A stretch of 64,000 nucleotides of DNA from Pseudomonas marginalis (GTDB lineage Bacteria; Pseudomonadota; Gammaproteobacteria; Pseudomonadales; Pseudomonadaceae), in contig NZ_FNSU01000003.1 of the NCBI RefSeq assembly GCF_900105325.1, forward strand, positions 620,001 to 684,000. Reading direction: 5' to 3'. The translations under genes and the position numbers were made by a program. Positions 36,980 to 46,475 of the stretch are shown here, piece after piece. The notes under the pieces are model-generated. The model saw only the letters and a program-made list of their open reading frames with translations. It was not told the origin of the DNA and ran no database searches. Every line of letters begins with the position of its first letter. Positions within the stretch are counted from its first letter, which is position 1.

Positions 36980-37097
36980 GCCGGTCTCCTTTTTCATGGG
37001 GTATGAAGGTTAGGGGGCAGCAAGGTGTGTGGGTTCAAGGCAACTGACTGGCGGTCGCCGCTGTCCATCCTTTATCCATAAATAAAGGACAGCATCC

Positions 37098-37595
37098 ATG
37101 GACGCCTGGTGGCACGAAGTGTGGCAAACCCTGCAGGCCGAATTCGCCGACCTTGGCGACGCGAAACAGCTCACTCAAATCACTGTTCGCCTGCTGATCG
37201 CAGCGCTGTTGGGCGGCATCCTCGGGTTTGAGCGCGAGCACAAGGGCAAGGCTGCCGGTGTGCGCACCCATATGCTGGTGGCAATGGGCGCCGCATTGTT
37301 TGTGCTGGTACCGCAGATGTCTGGCAACCAGGCGGATGCCATGAGTCGTGTGGTCCAGGGGGTGATCGCGGGGATTGGTTTCCTCGGCGCAGGGACTATC
37401 CTCAAGGGCAAGGAAGATGAAGAGGGCCAGCACGTCAAAGGCCTGACCACCGCTGCCGGGTTATGGATGACCGCCGCCATTGGGGTGGCGGCGGGAATGG
37501 GCCGCGAGTCGACGGCGGTGTTGAGTACCTTGCTGGCCCTGGCGGTGTTCAGCGTGATGCCAAGGATCGTCAAGCTGTTGGACAAGGAGACCTGA
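37098..37595 (+). CDS. MgtC/SapB-family membrane protein
   Basis: A 165-residue protein with four or five hydrophobic helices. Family motifs are RLLIAALLGGILGFEREHKGKAAGVRTHMLV near residue 30 (read in two parts), GVIAGIGFLGAGTILK near 92, and GLTTAAGLWMTAAIGVAAGMG near 115. It lacks the long C-terminal ACT-like domain of Salmonella MgtC, so it is the short SapB-like form. The role in magnesium or acid stress is inferred from the family only. It converges with the 202-residue gene that ends 2 bp later. Confidence 0.88.
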   Translation: MDAWWHEVWQTLQAEFADLGDAKQLTQITVRLLIAALLGGILGFEREHKGKAAGVRTHMLVAMGAALFVLVPQMSGNQADAMSRVVQGVIAGIGFLGAGTILKGKEDEEGQHVKGLTTAAGLWMTAAIGVAAGMGRESTAVLSTLLALAVFSVMPRIVKLLDKET

Positions 37596-37596
37596 C

Positions 37597-38205
37597 TTAA
37601 TAAGGGACCTTCATGTTGACGCTGTAGGTTTCAGGACCGTGTTGGCGTTCGGCGGGCACTCGTTCTGTGCGTAAAGAGTCGAGCCTGTGCATGTTCAACA
37701 GACTACCAAACCCAGTCAAGAACCCAGCCATACGTCCCATTGCTGAATGGTTCTTGCCAAGGGTCTCCACATCGTCTTTCGACTTATGATAAGCGTTCAG
37801 CAGATCTGCGGTGTCACTGCCAGAATATGCTTTCATCAAGTTTTCAAGCCCTTTCAACCTGAGCTCCTTGATCAGGGTTTCTTCCGCATCACGCCTGGCG
37901 GATTCCAGGTTGGTGCTGATCATGTCCGGATTTAACTGTTTACCGAGCGCTTCGAGGGTTTTGGCGTTCGCTTCAGCATTCTCACCGTGCAACATCAACC
38001 GGATGTTGTCTTCAGTTAACAGTCTGCGGACTTTGTCAAGCTGTGTGCGGGAATGAAAGGAGTTCGGGGCGTGCAGAATGCAGTGGATGTTGTGCTGGGA
38101 TAACAGCGAGTTCAGCTCAGCCAGAGGCGTTGCATCGGTGTGCGCCGGAGTGACGGGGGTGGACGGTACGTAGTTCGGGGTCAGCTGAGGAGGGATGGTC
38201 GACAT
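37597..38205 (-). CDS. Orphan 202-residue protein, Pro/Thr-rich N-terminus
   Basis: I do not recognise this family. From MSTIPPQLTPNYVPSTPVTP at 38205 (GAGG about 8 nt upstream) the first 22 residues have no acidic residue and are rich in Pro, Ser and Thr. The remainder is charged and helical, with LSQHNIHCILHAPNS and RRLLTEDNIRLMLHGE forming two similar segments near residues 38 and 66. There is no Sec signal or membrane helix apart from a glycine-rich stretch (MAGFLTGFGSLLN). The gene and especially its upstream 130 bp are AT-rich compared with neighbours, suggesting acquisition. An effector or toxin role is possible but no hrp box is seen upstream. Confidence 0.65.
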   Translation of the reverse strand: MSTIPPQLTPNYVPSTPVTPAHTDATPLAELNSLLSQHNIHCILHAPNSFHSRTQLDKVRRLLTEDNIRLMLHGENAEANAKTLEALGKQLNPDMISTNLESARRDAEETLIKELRLKGLENLMKAYSGSDTADLLNAYHKSKDDVETLGKNHSAMGRMAGFLTGFGSLLNMHRLDSLRTERVPAERQHGPETYSVNMKVPY

Positions 38206-38387
38206 ATATAACCTCACGAAGAATGGACTGAAACGCCTTATCCCAAAGGGTGGGGGGAGCATTTCGCGAGGTCAGTATATAAAGCTGGGCTTAAGCAATA
38301 TTTTCTTAATAGCGAAGGAAATTTCGGTTTTTCATGAGGTCCGCTCGAAGGGCGATATCTTGTTTTCGAGCGAGCCTCCCGTCGCCG

Positions 38388-38555
38388 TCAGCTGGTTCTT
38401 ACAATCACCGGTGGCATTGTCGTTGGTGGTTCTTCCACCGCTGGCGGTTGGGTTTCCGGCGGTTCCTTCTCGGGAATCGGCTCCGGCTCCGTGGGGGGCA
38501 AGGTCGGGTTGTCGATATTCGGGTCCGGGGTTTCAGCCGGGATAGGGATATTCAT
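38388..38555 (-). CDS. Proline-rich 55-residue protein
   Basis: From MNIPIPAETPDPNIDNPTLP, with a strong AGGAGG 9 nt before the ATG at 38555. Nearly a third of residues are proline and most of the rest are Glu, Thr and Val, so it should be disordered. I recall similar short peptides in other pseudomonads but know no function. The good ribosome-binding site is the main argument that it is translated. Confidence 0.6.
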   Translation of the reverse strand: MNIPIPAETPDPNIDNPTLPPTEPEPIPEKEPPETQPPAVEEPPTTMPPVIVRTS

Positions 38556-38759
38556 CGGTGTGGCCTCCTTTGTGCTTTGCTCCAGTGGTGGACATCCACC
38601 GGGGCCAATTGATTCCCCGCCCAATGGCGGAACATCCAGCTGAACTTTTAACCTTGGCCCAGGCTCGGACCTATAGCGGCCCTGCTCAGGGAGAGCGCTG
38701 CCGTATCGGAATTCGGATCAAGCAAAGAGCGTCCACAGGGCGTAAGGGGAAGATGCTCG

Positions 38760-40748
38760 ATGACTGCTGAAACACTGGCTCCAGAAGACTCCATATTGCC
38801 GCTGTCCCAGGCGCTGTTGCTGCCCAGGATCGCGATCGAAAGCACTTCACCCGTGATCGACGGCGGCGAATTTGCCGTCAAGGCCGTGGTGGGCCAGCGG
38901 GTCAACGTCACCAGCAAGGTATTCGCCGATGGCCACGACAAGCTGGCCGTATTGATCCGTTGGCGCCCGCTGCATGACGAAAGCTGGCACAGCGTGGTCA
39001 TGAACGACGTGGGCAACAATGGCTGGGAAGGGGCGTTTACCGTCACCGTCCAGGGCCCTCACGAATACTGCATCGAGGCCTGGATCGATACCTACGCCAG
39101 CTTCTGCTATGAACTGCGCAAAAAACATGAAGCCGGGGTGCCGGTCAGCCTGGAGTTGCAGGAAGGCCGCAGCCTGGTGCTGCAGGCCGCCGAACGCAGC
39201 GACAACGAACTGCGTGACCGCCTGATGCTGTTGCACCACGAACTCTCCGGTTTGCTGGAAACCGAGCAGGTCGCGCTGTTTTTGCACGAAGACAGTGCAC
39301 ACCTGATGACCCAGGCCGACCACCGCGCCTACTTGAGCATCAGCACCGTCTACCCGATTGATGTGGAGCGCGAGGCGGCGCAATTTGCCAGTTGGTACGA
39401 GCTGTTTCCCCGTTCGATCACCGACGATCCGGCCCGCCACGGTACGTTCAACGACGTGCACTCGCGCCTGTCGATGATCCATGACATGGGGTTCGACGTG
39501 CTGTACTTCCCGCCGATCCACCCGATCGGGCGCAGCCACCGCAAAGGCAAGAACAATTCCCTGACCGCAGGCCCCGATGATCCGGGCAGCCCCTATGCCA
39601 TCGGCAGCGAGGACGGCGGCCACGAGGCCATCCACCCGCAGTTGGGCAGCCGCGAAGACTTCCGTCGCCTGGTCAAGGCCGCCGCCGAGCATGGCCTGGA
39701 GATCGCCCTGGATTTCGCCATCCAGTGCTCCCAGGACCACCCGTGGCTCAAAGAGCACCCGGGCTGGTTCAACTGGCGCCCGGACGGCACGATCAAATAT
39801 GCCGAGAACCCGCCAAAGAAGTACCAGGACATCGTCAACGTCGACTTCTATGCCGCGGATGCGATCCCAGGCCTGTGGACTGAACTGCGCGACATCGTGG
39901 TGGGCTGGGTGGAAGAGGGCGTGAAGACCTTTCGCGTCGACAACCCCCACACCAAGCCGCTGCCCTTTTGGCAGTGGCTGATCGCCGATGTACGGGCAAA
40001 GCATCCCGAGGTGATCTTCCTCGCCGAAGCCTTCACCACCCCGGCGATGATGGCGCGCCTGGGCAAGGTCGGTTACTCCCAGAGCTACACCTACTTCACC
40101 TGGCGCAACACCAAGGCCGAACTGGCCGAATACCTGGCGCAATTGAACGAGTCGCCGTGGCGCGAATGCTACCGGCCGAATTTTTTCGTCAATACACCGG
40201 ATATCAACCCAGGGTTCCTGCATGAATCCGGGCGCCCGGGCTTTTTGATCCGCGCCGCGCTGGCCACCATGGGCTCGGGCCTGTGGGGCATGTATTCGGG
40301 CTTTGAGCTATGTGAAGCGGCACCGGTGCCGGGCAAAGAGGAATACCTGGACTCGGAGAAATACGAGATTCGCCCTCGGGACTTCACCGCACCCGGCAAT
40401 ATCATCGCCGAGATCGCCCAGCTCAACCGCATCCGCCGCCAAAACCCGGCCTTGCAGACCCACCTGGGCCTGAAGCTCTACAACGCCTGGAACGACAATA
40501 TCCTGTACTTCGGCAAGCGCAGCGAGGACGGCAGCAACTTCATCCTCGTAGCCGTCAACCTCGATCCGTTCAATGCCCAGGAGGCCCACTTTGAGTTGCC
40601 GTTGTGGGAATTGGGCCTGCCGGACGATGCGCAGACCCAGGGCGAAGACCTGATGAACGGCCACCGCTGGACCTGGTATGGCAAGACCCAGTGGACGCGG
40701 CTGGAGCCGCAGATGCCGTTCGGGATCTGGCGCATCAGCACCTCCTGA
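38760..40748 (+). CDS. glgE: Alpha-1,4-glucan:maltose-1-phosphate maltosyltransferase
   Basis: A 662-residue GH13 subfamily 3 enzyme that adds maltose from maltose-1-phosphate to growing alpha-glucan. It has the N-terminal immunoglobulin-like domain, then the barrel with YFPPIHPIGRSHRKGKNN near residue 250. The nucleophile Asp is in KTFRVDNPHTKPLPFW near 388 and the acid Glu in IFLAEAFTTPAMM near 420. It is first of the glgE-treS-glgB set on one strand and supplies linear glucan for GlgB. Confidence 0.95.
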   Translation: MTAETLAPEDSILPLSQALLLPRIAIESTSPVIDGGEFAVKAVVGQRVNVTSKVFADGHDKLAVLIRWRPLHDESWHSVVMNDVGNNGWEGAFTVTVQGPHEYCIEAWIDTYASFCYELRKKHEAGVPVSLELQEGRSLVLQAAERSDNELRDRLMLLHHELSGLLETEQVALFLHEDSAHLMTQADHRAYLSISTVYPIDVEREAAQFASWYELFPRSITDDPARHGTFNDVHSRLSMIHDMGFDVLYFPPIHPIGRSHRKGKNNSLTAGPDDPGSPYAIGSEDGGHEAIHPQLGSREDFRRLVKAAAEHGLEIALDFAIQCSQDHPWLKEHPGWFNWRPDGTIKYAENPPKKYQDIVNVDFYAADAIPGLWTELRDIVVGWVEEGVKTFRVDNPHTKPLPFWQWLIADVRAKHPEVIFLAEAFTTPAMMARLGKVGYSQSYTYFTWRNTKAELAEYLAQLNESPWRECYRPNFFVNTPDINPGFLHESGRPGFLIRAALATMGSGLWGMYSGFELCEAAPVPGKEEYLDSEKYEIRPRDFTAPGNIIAEIAQLNRIRRQNPALQTHLGLKLYNAWNDNILYFGKRSEDGSNFILVAVNLDPFNAQEAHFELPLWELGLPDDAQTQGEDLMNGHRWTWYGKTQWTRLEPQMPFGIWRISTS

Positions 40749-40765
40749 GCCTGGTGAAGAGCAAC

Positions 40766-40794
40766 ATGTGGGAGGGGGCAAGCCCCTCCCACAT
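40766..40794. repeat. REP hairpin between glgE and treS
   Basis: ATGTGGGAGGGG-GCAAG-CCCCTCCCACAT is a perfect 12-bp stem with a 5-nt loop, 17 bp after the glgE stop. It lies inside an apparent operon, so it may attenuate transcription or protect the glgE mRNA end. Confidence 0.85.
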
Positions 40795-40842
40795 TGACCC
40801 GGTTCAGTCTGCACGATTTTTCGAGTATTTCAGGAGTTTCCA

Positions 40843-43800
40843 ATGGCGAAGAAACCCAAGGCTGCCACCTTCATCAAAGACCCGCTCTGGTACAAGGACG
40901 CGGTGATCTACCAGGTTCACGTCAAATCCTATTTCGACTCCAACAACGACGGCATCGGTGATTTTCCCGGCCTGATCGCCAAGCTCGACTACATCGCCGA
41001 CCTGGGTGTCAACACCATCTGGCTGCTGCCGTTCTACCCCTCGCCACGCCGCGATGACGGCTATGACATTGCCGAATACCGGGGCGTGCACAGCGACTAC
41101 GGAACCATGGCCGATGCCCGGCGCTTTATCGCCGAAGCCCACAAACGCGGGTTGCGGGTCATCACTGAACTGGTGATCAACCATACCTCCGATCAGCACC
41201 CGTGGTTCCAGAGGGCGCGCAAGGCCAAGCCGGGCTCGGCGGCGCGGGACTTCTACGTGTGGTCCGATGACGACCAGAAATACGACGGCACCCGCATCAT
41301 TTTCCTCGACACCGAAAAGTCCAACTGGACCTGGGACCCGGTCGCCGGCCAGTACTTCTGGCACCGTTTTTATTCCCACCAGCCGGACCTCAATTTCGAC
41401 AACCCGCAGGTGATGAAAGCCGTGCTGTCGGTGATGCGCTACTGGCTGGACATGGGCATCGACGGCCTGCGCCTGGACGCCATCCCTTACCTGATCGAGC
41501 GCGATGGCACCAACAACGAAAACCTGCCGGAAACCCACGACGTCCTCAAGCAGATCCGCGCCGAGATCGACGCCCATTACCCCGACCGCATGCTGCTCGC
41601 CGAGGCCAACCAGTGGCCGGAAGACACGCAGCTGTATTTCGGCGACCGCAAGGGCGATGACGGTGATGAATGCCACATGGCGTTCCACTTCCCGCTGATG
41701 CCGCGCATGTACATGGCGCTGGCCCAGGAGGATCGCTTCCCGATCACCGATATCCTGCGCCAGACCCCGGAGATCCCCGCCAACTGCCAATGGGCGATCT
41801 TTCTGCGCAACCACGATGAACTGACCCTGGAAATGGTCACCGATAAAGAGCGCGACTACCTGTGGAACTACTACGCTGCTGACCGCCGCGCACGCATCAA
41901 CCTGGGCATTCGCCGGCGCCTGGCGCCCTTGATGGAGCGCGACCGCCGCCGTGTGGAGTTGCTCAACAGCCTGCTGCTGTCGATGCCCGGCACGCCGACC
42001 CTGTATTACGGCGACGAAATCGGCATGGGCGACAATATCTACCTCGGCGACCGCGATGGCGTGCGCACGCCGATGCAATGGTCCATTGACCGCAACGGCG
42101 GTTTCTCCCGCGCCGACCCGGCCAGCCTGGTGCTGCCACCGATCATGGATCCGCAATACGGCTATCTGTCGGTCAACGTCGAAACCCAGGCCCAGGACCC
42201 GCACTCACTGTTGAACTGGACCCGCCGCATGCTGGCGGTGCGCAAGCAGTCCAAGGCGTTTGGGCGCGGCAGCCTGAAAATGCTCTCGCCAAGCAATCGC
42301 CGCATCCTGGCGTATACCCGCGAATTCACCGGCGAAGACGGGCGCAACGAAATCATCCTGTGTGTGGCCAACGTCTCGCGCAGCGCCCAGGCGGCCGAGC
42401 TGGACCTGTCGGCCTTTGCTGGCATGGTTCCGGTGGAGATGCTCGGCGGCAATGCGTTCCCGCCCATCGGCCAACTGAATTTCCTGCTGACCCTGGCGCC
42501 GTATGGCTTCTATTGGTTCGTGCTGGCGGCGGAAAACCAGATGCCCAGCTGGCACGTGGAGCCGGCGCAAAGCATGCCGGACTTCACCACCCTGGTATTG
42601 AAAAAACGCATGGAAGAGCTGCTCGACGAACCGTGTCGCACCGCCCTCGAACAGACCTCGCTGCCCGCCTGGCTGCCCAAGCGCCGTTGGTTTGCCGGCA
42701 AGGACACCGCCATCGACAGCGTGCGCATCGCCTACGGTGTGCGCTTTGGCGACCCCCAGCACCCGGTCTTGCTCAGCGAGCTTGAGGTGACCGCCGGTGG
42801 CCAGGTCAGCCGTTATCAGCTGCCGTTCGGTTTTCTTGGCGAAGACCAGTTCACCAGCGCCTTGCCGCAACAGTTGGCCCTGGCCCGGGTACGGCGGGTG
42901 CGTCAGGTCGGCCTGGTGACGGACGCCTTCAGCCTGGAGCACTTTATCCGCGCGGTGATCCAAGGCCTGCAGGCCGGTACCGTGTTAAACGGCAGCGACG
43001 GCGACCTGCGTTTTGAAGCCACGCCACACTTGGACACGCTGCAACTGACGGACGAGTCGCCGGTACGTTACTTGTCTGCCGAGCAGTCCAACAGCTCGGT
43101 GGTGGTGGGCGAGAGCCTGGTGCTCAAGCTGATCCGCAAAGTCAGCGCCGGGGTGCACCCGGAGCTGGAAATGAGCGCGTACCTGACGCAGGCGGGTTAC
43201 CCGAATATCTCGCCGCTGATGGGTTCGGTGATTCGCCATGATGGCGCAGGCGAGGACAACCTGCTGATGATCGCCCAGGGCTACTTGAGCAACCAGGGTG
43301 ACGCATGGAGCTGGACCCAGAACAACCTGGAACGTGCCATCCGCGATGAACTGGCCGAGGCCATCTCCGAACAGGAACAGCATTACAACGCATTGGGCGA
43401 GCTGGCGGACTTCGCCGGGCTGCTCGGCCAGCGCCTGGGTGAAATGCACGGGGTACTGGGTGCCAACACGACCAATAAGGACTTCAAGCCCGAACCGACC
43501 AGCGCCAAGGATACCCAAGCCTGGGCCAAGGACGTTGGGGCGCAGATCGACCGTGCATTGCAATTGCTCAAGCTGCATCAAAGCCAATTGAACCCTGCCG
43601 ATCAGGCGCTGGTCAGTGAATTGCTGGCGCAGAAAAAAGCCATCGGCGCGCATGTCCAGGCGCTGGCGAAAGCCACCTTGGGCGGGCTGCGCATTCGGGT
43701 TCATGGTGACTTGCACCTGGGCCAGGTGCTGGTGGTGAAGGGCGATGCCTACCTGATCGACTTTGAAGGCGAACCGGCGCGGCCGCTGCATGAACGGCGC

Positions 43801-44190
43801 GGCAAGCACAGCCCGTATAAAGATGTGAGCGGCGTGTTGCGCTCCTTTGACTACGCGGCGGCCATGGCCTTGAACGTACAAGGGGTGGATCACTCGCCCG
43901 CAGCGGACCAGGCGCGCAGGCGCGTGACCGATCGCTACCTGAAAGAGGCCCGCCAGGCATTTATCCAGGCTTATCAGGCCGCTGCGTCTACACTGGCGCA
44001 TGACTGGCAGGATGCCAAGGGCCAGGACGCCGCGCTGACGTTGTTCAGCCTGGAGAAGGCCGCGTATGAGGTAGCGTACGAAGCGGAAAACCGCCCGACC
44101 TGGTTGCCGGTGCCCCTGCGGGGCTTGCACGGGTTGTTGAGCGGGATTACATCTAAATCGAACACTGCACGCGGTGGGGAGACGTCATGA
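40843..44190 (+). CDS. treS: Trehalose synthase-maltokinase fusion
   Basis: An 1115-residue two-domain protein. Residues 1 to about 570 are a GH13 trehalose synthase (maltose/trehalose interconversion) with QVHVKSYFDSNNDGIGDF, nucleophile Asp in GIDGLRLDAIPYLIERDG, Glu in RMLLAEANQWPED and transition-state Asp in LRNHDELTLEM. Residues about 590-1115 are a maltokinase (Mak) with WLPKRRWFAGKD and the kinase loop GDLHLGQVLVVKGDAYLIDF. The fusion channels trehalose via maltose to maltose-1-phosphate for GlgE. AGGAG precedes the start; the stop overlaps glgB by 4 bp. Confidence 0.95.
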   Translation: MAKKPKAATFIKDPLWYKDAVIYQVHVKSYFDSNNDGIGDFPGLIAKLDYIADLGVNTIWLLPFYPSPRRDDGYDIAEYRGVHSDYGTMADARRFIAEAHKRGLRVITELVINHTSDQHPWFQRARKAKPGSAARDFYVWSDDDQKYDGTRIIFLDTEKSNWTWDPVAGQYFWHRFYSHQPDLNFDNPQVMKAVLSVMRYWLDMGIDGLRLDAIPYLIERDGTNNENLPETHDVLKQIRAEIDAHYPDRMLLAEANQWPEDTQLYFGDRKGDDGDECHMAFHFPLMPRMYMALAQEDRFPITDILRQTPEIPANCQWAIFLRNHDELTLEMVTDKERDYLWNYYAADRRARINLGIRRRLAPLMERDRRRVELLNSLLLSMPGTPTLYYGDEIGMGDNIYLGDRDGVRTPMQWSIDRNGGFSRADPASLVLPPIMDPQYGYLSVNVETQAQDPHSLLNWTRRMLAVRKQSKAFGRGSLKMLSPSNRRILAYTREFTGEDGRNEIILCVANVSRSAQAAELDLSAFAGMVPVEMLGGNAFPPIGQLNFLLTLAPYGFYWFVLAAENQMPSWHVEPAQSMPDFTTLVLKKRMEELLDEPCRTALEQTSLPAWLPKRRWFAGKDTAIDSVRIAYGVRFGDPQHPVLLSELEVTAGGQVSRYQLPFGFLGEDQFTSALPQQLALARVRRVRQVGLVTDAFSLEHFIRAVIQGLQAGTVLNGSDGDLRFEATPHLDTLQLTDESPVRYLSAEQSNSSVVVGESLVLKLIRKVSAGVHPELEMSAYLTQAGYPNISPLMGSVIRHDGAGEDNLLMIAQGYLSNQGDAWSWTQNNLERAIRDELAEAISEQEQHYNALGELADFAGLLGQRLGEMHGVLGANTTNKDFKPEPTSAKDTQAWAKDVGAQIDRALQLLKLHQSQLNPADQALVSELLAQKKAIGAHVQALAKATLGGLRIRVHGDLHLGQVLVVKGDAYLIDFEGEPARPLHERRGKHSPYKDVSGVLRSFDYAAAMALNVQGVDHSPAADQARRRVTDRYLKEARQAFIQAYQAAASTLAHDWQDAKGQDAALTLFSLEKAAYEVAYEAENRPTWLPVPLRGLHGLLSGITSKSNTARGGETS

Positions 44191-46424
44191 GCTTTACGAA
44201 TAAAGAACCGCTGCAACCGAAGTTGACAGCCATGCCGGCGTCCAAGGACGTCGAAGCGCTGGTGCGCGCCGAGCACCACGACCCGTTTTCCATTCTCGGG
44301 CCACACGATGACGAGCAGGGCGGCCAATTTATCCGCGCGTTCCTGCCGGAGGCCTTGAGTGTCCAGGTGCTGAGCCGCGATGGCGGTGAACAGATCGGCA
44401 GCCTGGATGCGACCCAGGTGCCGGGCCTGTTCGTCGGGCAGTTCAACACCCGCCAGGCGTACTTGCTGAAAATCCAGTGGGCCGGTGGCGAGCAGATCAC
44501 CGAAGACCCTTACAGCTTCCAGCAACTGTTGCTGGGGGAGATGGACCTGTACCTGTTCGCCGAAGGCAACCACCGTGACCTCAGCAGTTGCCTGGGGGCC
44601 CAGGTGACCAGCGTCGATGGCGTAGACGGCGTGCGTTTTGCCGTGTGGGCGCCGAATGCGCGGCGGGTCTCGGTGGTGGGGGACTTCAATATCTGGGACG
44701 GCCGCCGCCACCCGATGCGCCTGCGGCATCCGTCGGGCGTGTGGGAGATCTTCATTCCCCGCCTGCAACCTGGCGCCGCCTACAAGTACGAAATCCTCGG
44801 CGCCCACGGGATTCTGCCGCTCAAGGCCGACCCGATGGCGCTGGCGACCCAGTTGCCACCCGATACCGCCTCGAAAGTCGCCGCGCCGTTGCAGGTGGAC
44901 TGGCAGGACCATGAGTGGATGCAAGCGCGGGTCGAGCGACAGAAGGCCACGGCGCCGCTGTCGATCTACGAGTTGCATGTGGGCTCCTGGCAGTGCGAGC
45001 TGGACGAGGCCGGCGAAGTAGCGCGCCAATACACCTGGCGCGAGCTGGCCGAGCGGTTGGTGCCGTATGTGCAGCAACTGGGCTTCACCCACGTCGAATT
45101 GATGCCGATCATGGAACACCCGTTCGGCGGTTCGTGGGGTTACCAGGCGCTTTCACAGTTCGCACCGACGGCGCGTTTTGGCTCGCCGGAGGACTTCGCC
45201 TATTTCATCAACGCGCTCCATCAGGCCGATATCGGCGTGATCCTCGACTGGGTGCCGGCGCATTTCCCCACCGACACCCACGGCCTGGCGCAATTCGACG
45301 GCACTGCGTTGTATGAATACGCCAACCCGCTGGAAGGCTTCCACCAGGACTGGGACACGCTGATCTACAACCTGGGCCGCACTGAGGTCCACGGCTTCAT
45401 GCTGGCCTCGGCACTGCATTGGCTCAAACACTTCCACATTGACGGGCTGCGCGTGGACGCTGTGGCGTCAATGTTGTACCGCGACTATTCGCGCAAGGCC
45501 GGCGAATGGGTGCCCAACCGCCATGGCGGGCGCGAGAACCTGGAAGCCATCGACTTCCTGCGCCACTTGAACGACGTGGTGGCACTGGAAGCGCCCGGCG
45601 CCCTGGTGATCGCCGAAGAGTCCACCGCCTGGCCCGGCGTCAGCCAGCCCACCCAACAGGGCGGCCTGGGCTTCAACTACAAGTGGAACATGGGCTGGAT
45701 GCACGATTCTTTGCATTACATCCAGCAGGATCCGGTCTATCGCGCCCATCACCATAACGAGCTGAGCTTCGGCCTGGTGTATGCGTGGTCCGAGCGCTTC
45801 ATCCTGCCGATTTCCCACGATGAAGTGGTGCACGGCAAGCACTCGCTGATCGACAAGATGCCGGGCGACCGTTGGCAGAAGTTTGCCAACCTGCGCGCCT
45901 ACCTGGCGTTCATGTGGATGCATCCGGGCAAGAAGCTGCTGTTCATGGGCTGCGAATTCGGCCAGTGGCGGGAGTGGAACCACGACCAGCAACTGGACTG
46001 GTACTTGCTGCAGTACGCCGAGCACAAAGGCGTGCAAAAGCTGGTGGGTGACTTGAACCGCCTGTATCGCGAAGAGCCGGCCCTGCACGAGCAGGATGAT
46101 GCGCCTCAGGGGTTCCAGTGGCTGATCGGCGACGACGCGATCAACAGCGTCTACGCCTGGCTACGCTGGAGCAAGGACGGCAAGCCGGTGCTGGTGGTGG
46201 CCAATTTCACCCCGGTGCCCCGTGAGGCCTACAAGGTGGGCGTACCGTTCGGTGGGCGTTGGAGCGAGGTGATCAACAGTGACGCCGATACCTACGCGGG
46301 TTCCAATTACGGCAATGGCGGTGGCGTGTTCACCGAGGATGAGCCACGCCATGGGCAACCGGTGTCACTGTCGTTGAACCTGCCGCCGTTGGGGGTGCTG
46401 ATTTTGCGGCCTGACGGGAGTTAA
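44187..46424 (+). CDS. glgB: 1,4-alpha-glucan branching enzyme
   Basis: A 745-residue GH13 subfamily 9 enzyme that makes alpha-1,6 branches. It has a duplicated N-terminal CBM48-like region (FAVWAPNARRVSVVGDFNIW near residue 155), ELHVGSW and HVELMPIMEHPFGGSWGYQ. The nucleophile Asp is in GLRVDAVASMLYRDYSR near 425, the acid Glu in VIAEESTAWPGVS, and the third acidic residue in PISHDEVVHGK. The ATG overlaps the treS stop, so co-translation with the maltokinase fusion is likely. Confidence 0.97.
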   Translation: MSFTNKEPLQPKLTAMPASKDVEALVRAEHHDPFSILGPHDDEQGGQFIRAFLPEALSVQVLSRDGGEQIGSLDATQVPGLFVGQFNTRQAYLLKIQWAGGEQITEDPYSFQQLLLGEMDLYLFAEGNHRDLSSCLGAQVTSVDGVDGVRFAVWAPNARRVSVVGDFNIWDGRRHPMRLRHPSGVWEIFIPRLQPGAAYKYEILGAHGILPLKADPMALATQLPPDTASKVAAPLQVDWQDHEWMQARVERQKATAPLSIYELHVGSWQCELDEAGEVARQYTWRELAERLVPYVQQLGFTHVELMPIMEHPFGGSWGYQALSQFAPTARFGSPEDFAYFINALHQADIGVILDWVPAHFPTDTHGLAQFDGTALYEYANPLEGFHQDWDTLIYNLGRTEVHGFMLASALHWLKHFHIDGLRVDAVASMLYRDYSRKAGEWVPNRHGGRENLEAIDFLRHLNDVVALEAPGALVIAEESTAWPGVSQPTQQGGLGFNYKWNMGWMHDSLHYIQQDPVYRAHHHNELSFGLVYAWSERFILPISHDEVVHGKHSLIDKMPGDRWQKFANLRAYLAFMWMHPGKKLLFMGCEFGQWREWNHDQQLDWYLLQYAEHKGVQKLVGDLNRLYREEPALHEQDDAPQGFQWLIGDDAINSVYAWLRWSKDGKPVLVVANFTPVPREAYKVGVPFGGRWSEVINSDADTYAGSNYGNGGGVFTEDEPRHGQPVSLSLNLPPLGVLILRPDGS

Positions 46425-46475
46425 AGGCTCTACCCTGCTGGATTCAGTTGTCCACGCTGGTGGCAGGGTGCCACA

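Noticed and set aside
37597..38340. hrp box upstream of the 202-residue orphan gene
   Set aside because: The upstream 130 bp were read on the minus strand; no GGAAC-N16/17-CCAC pair is present.
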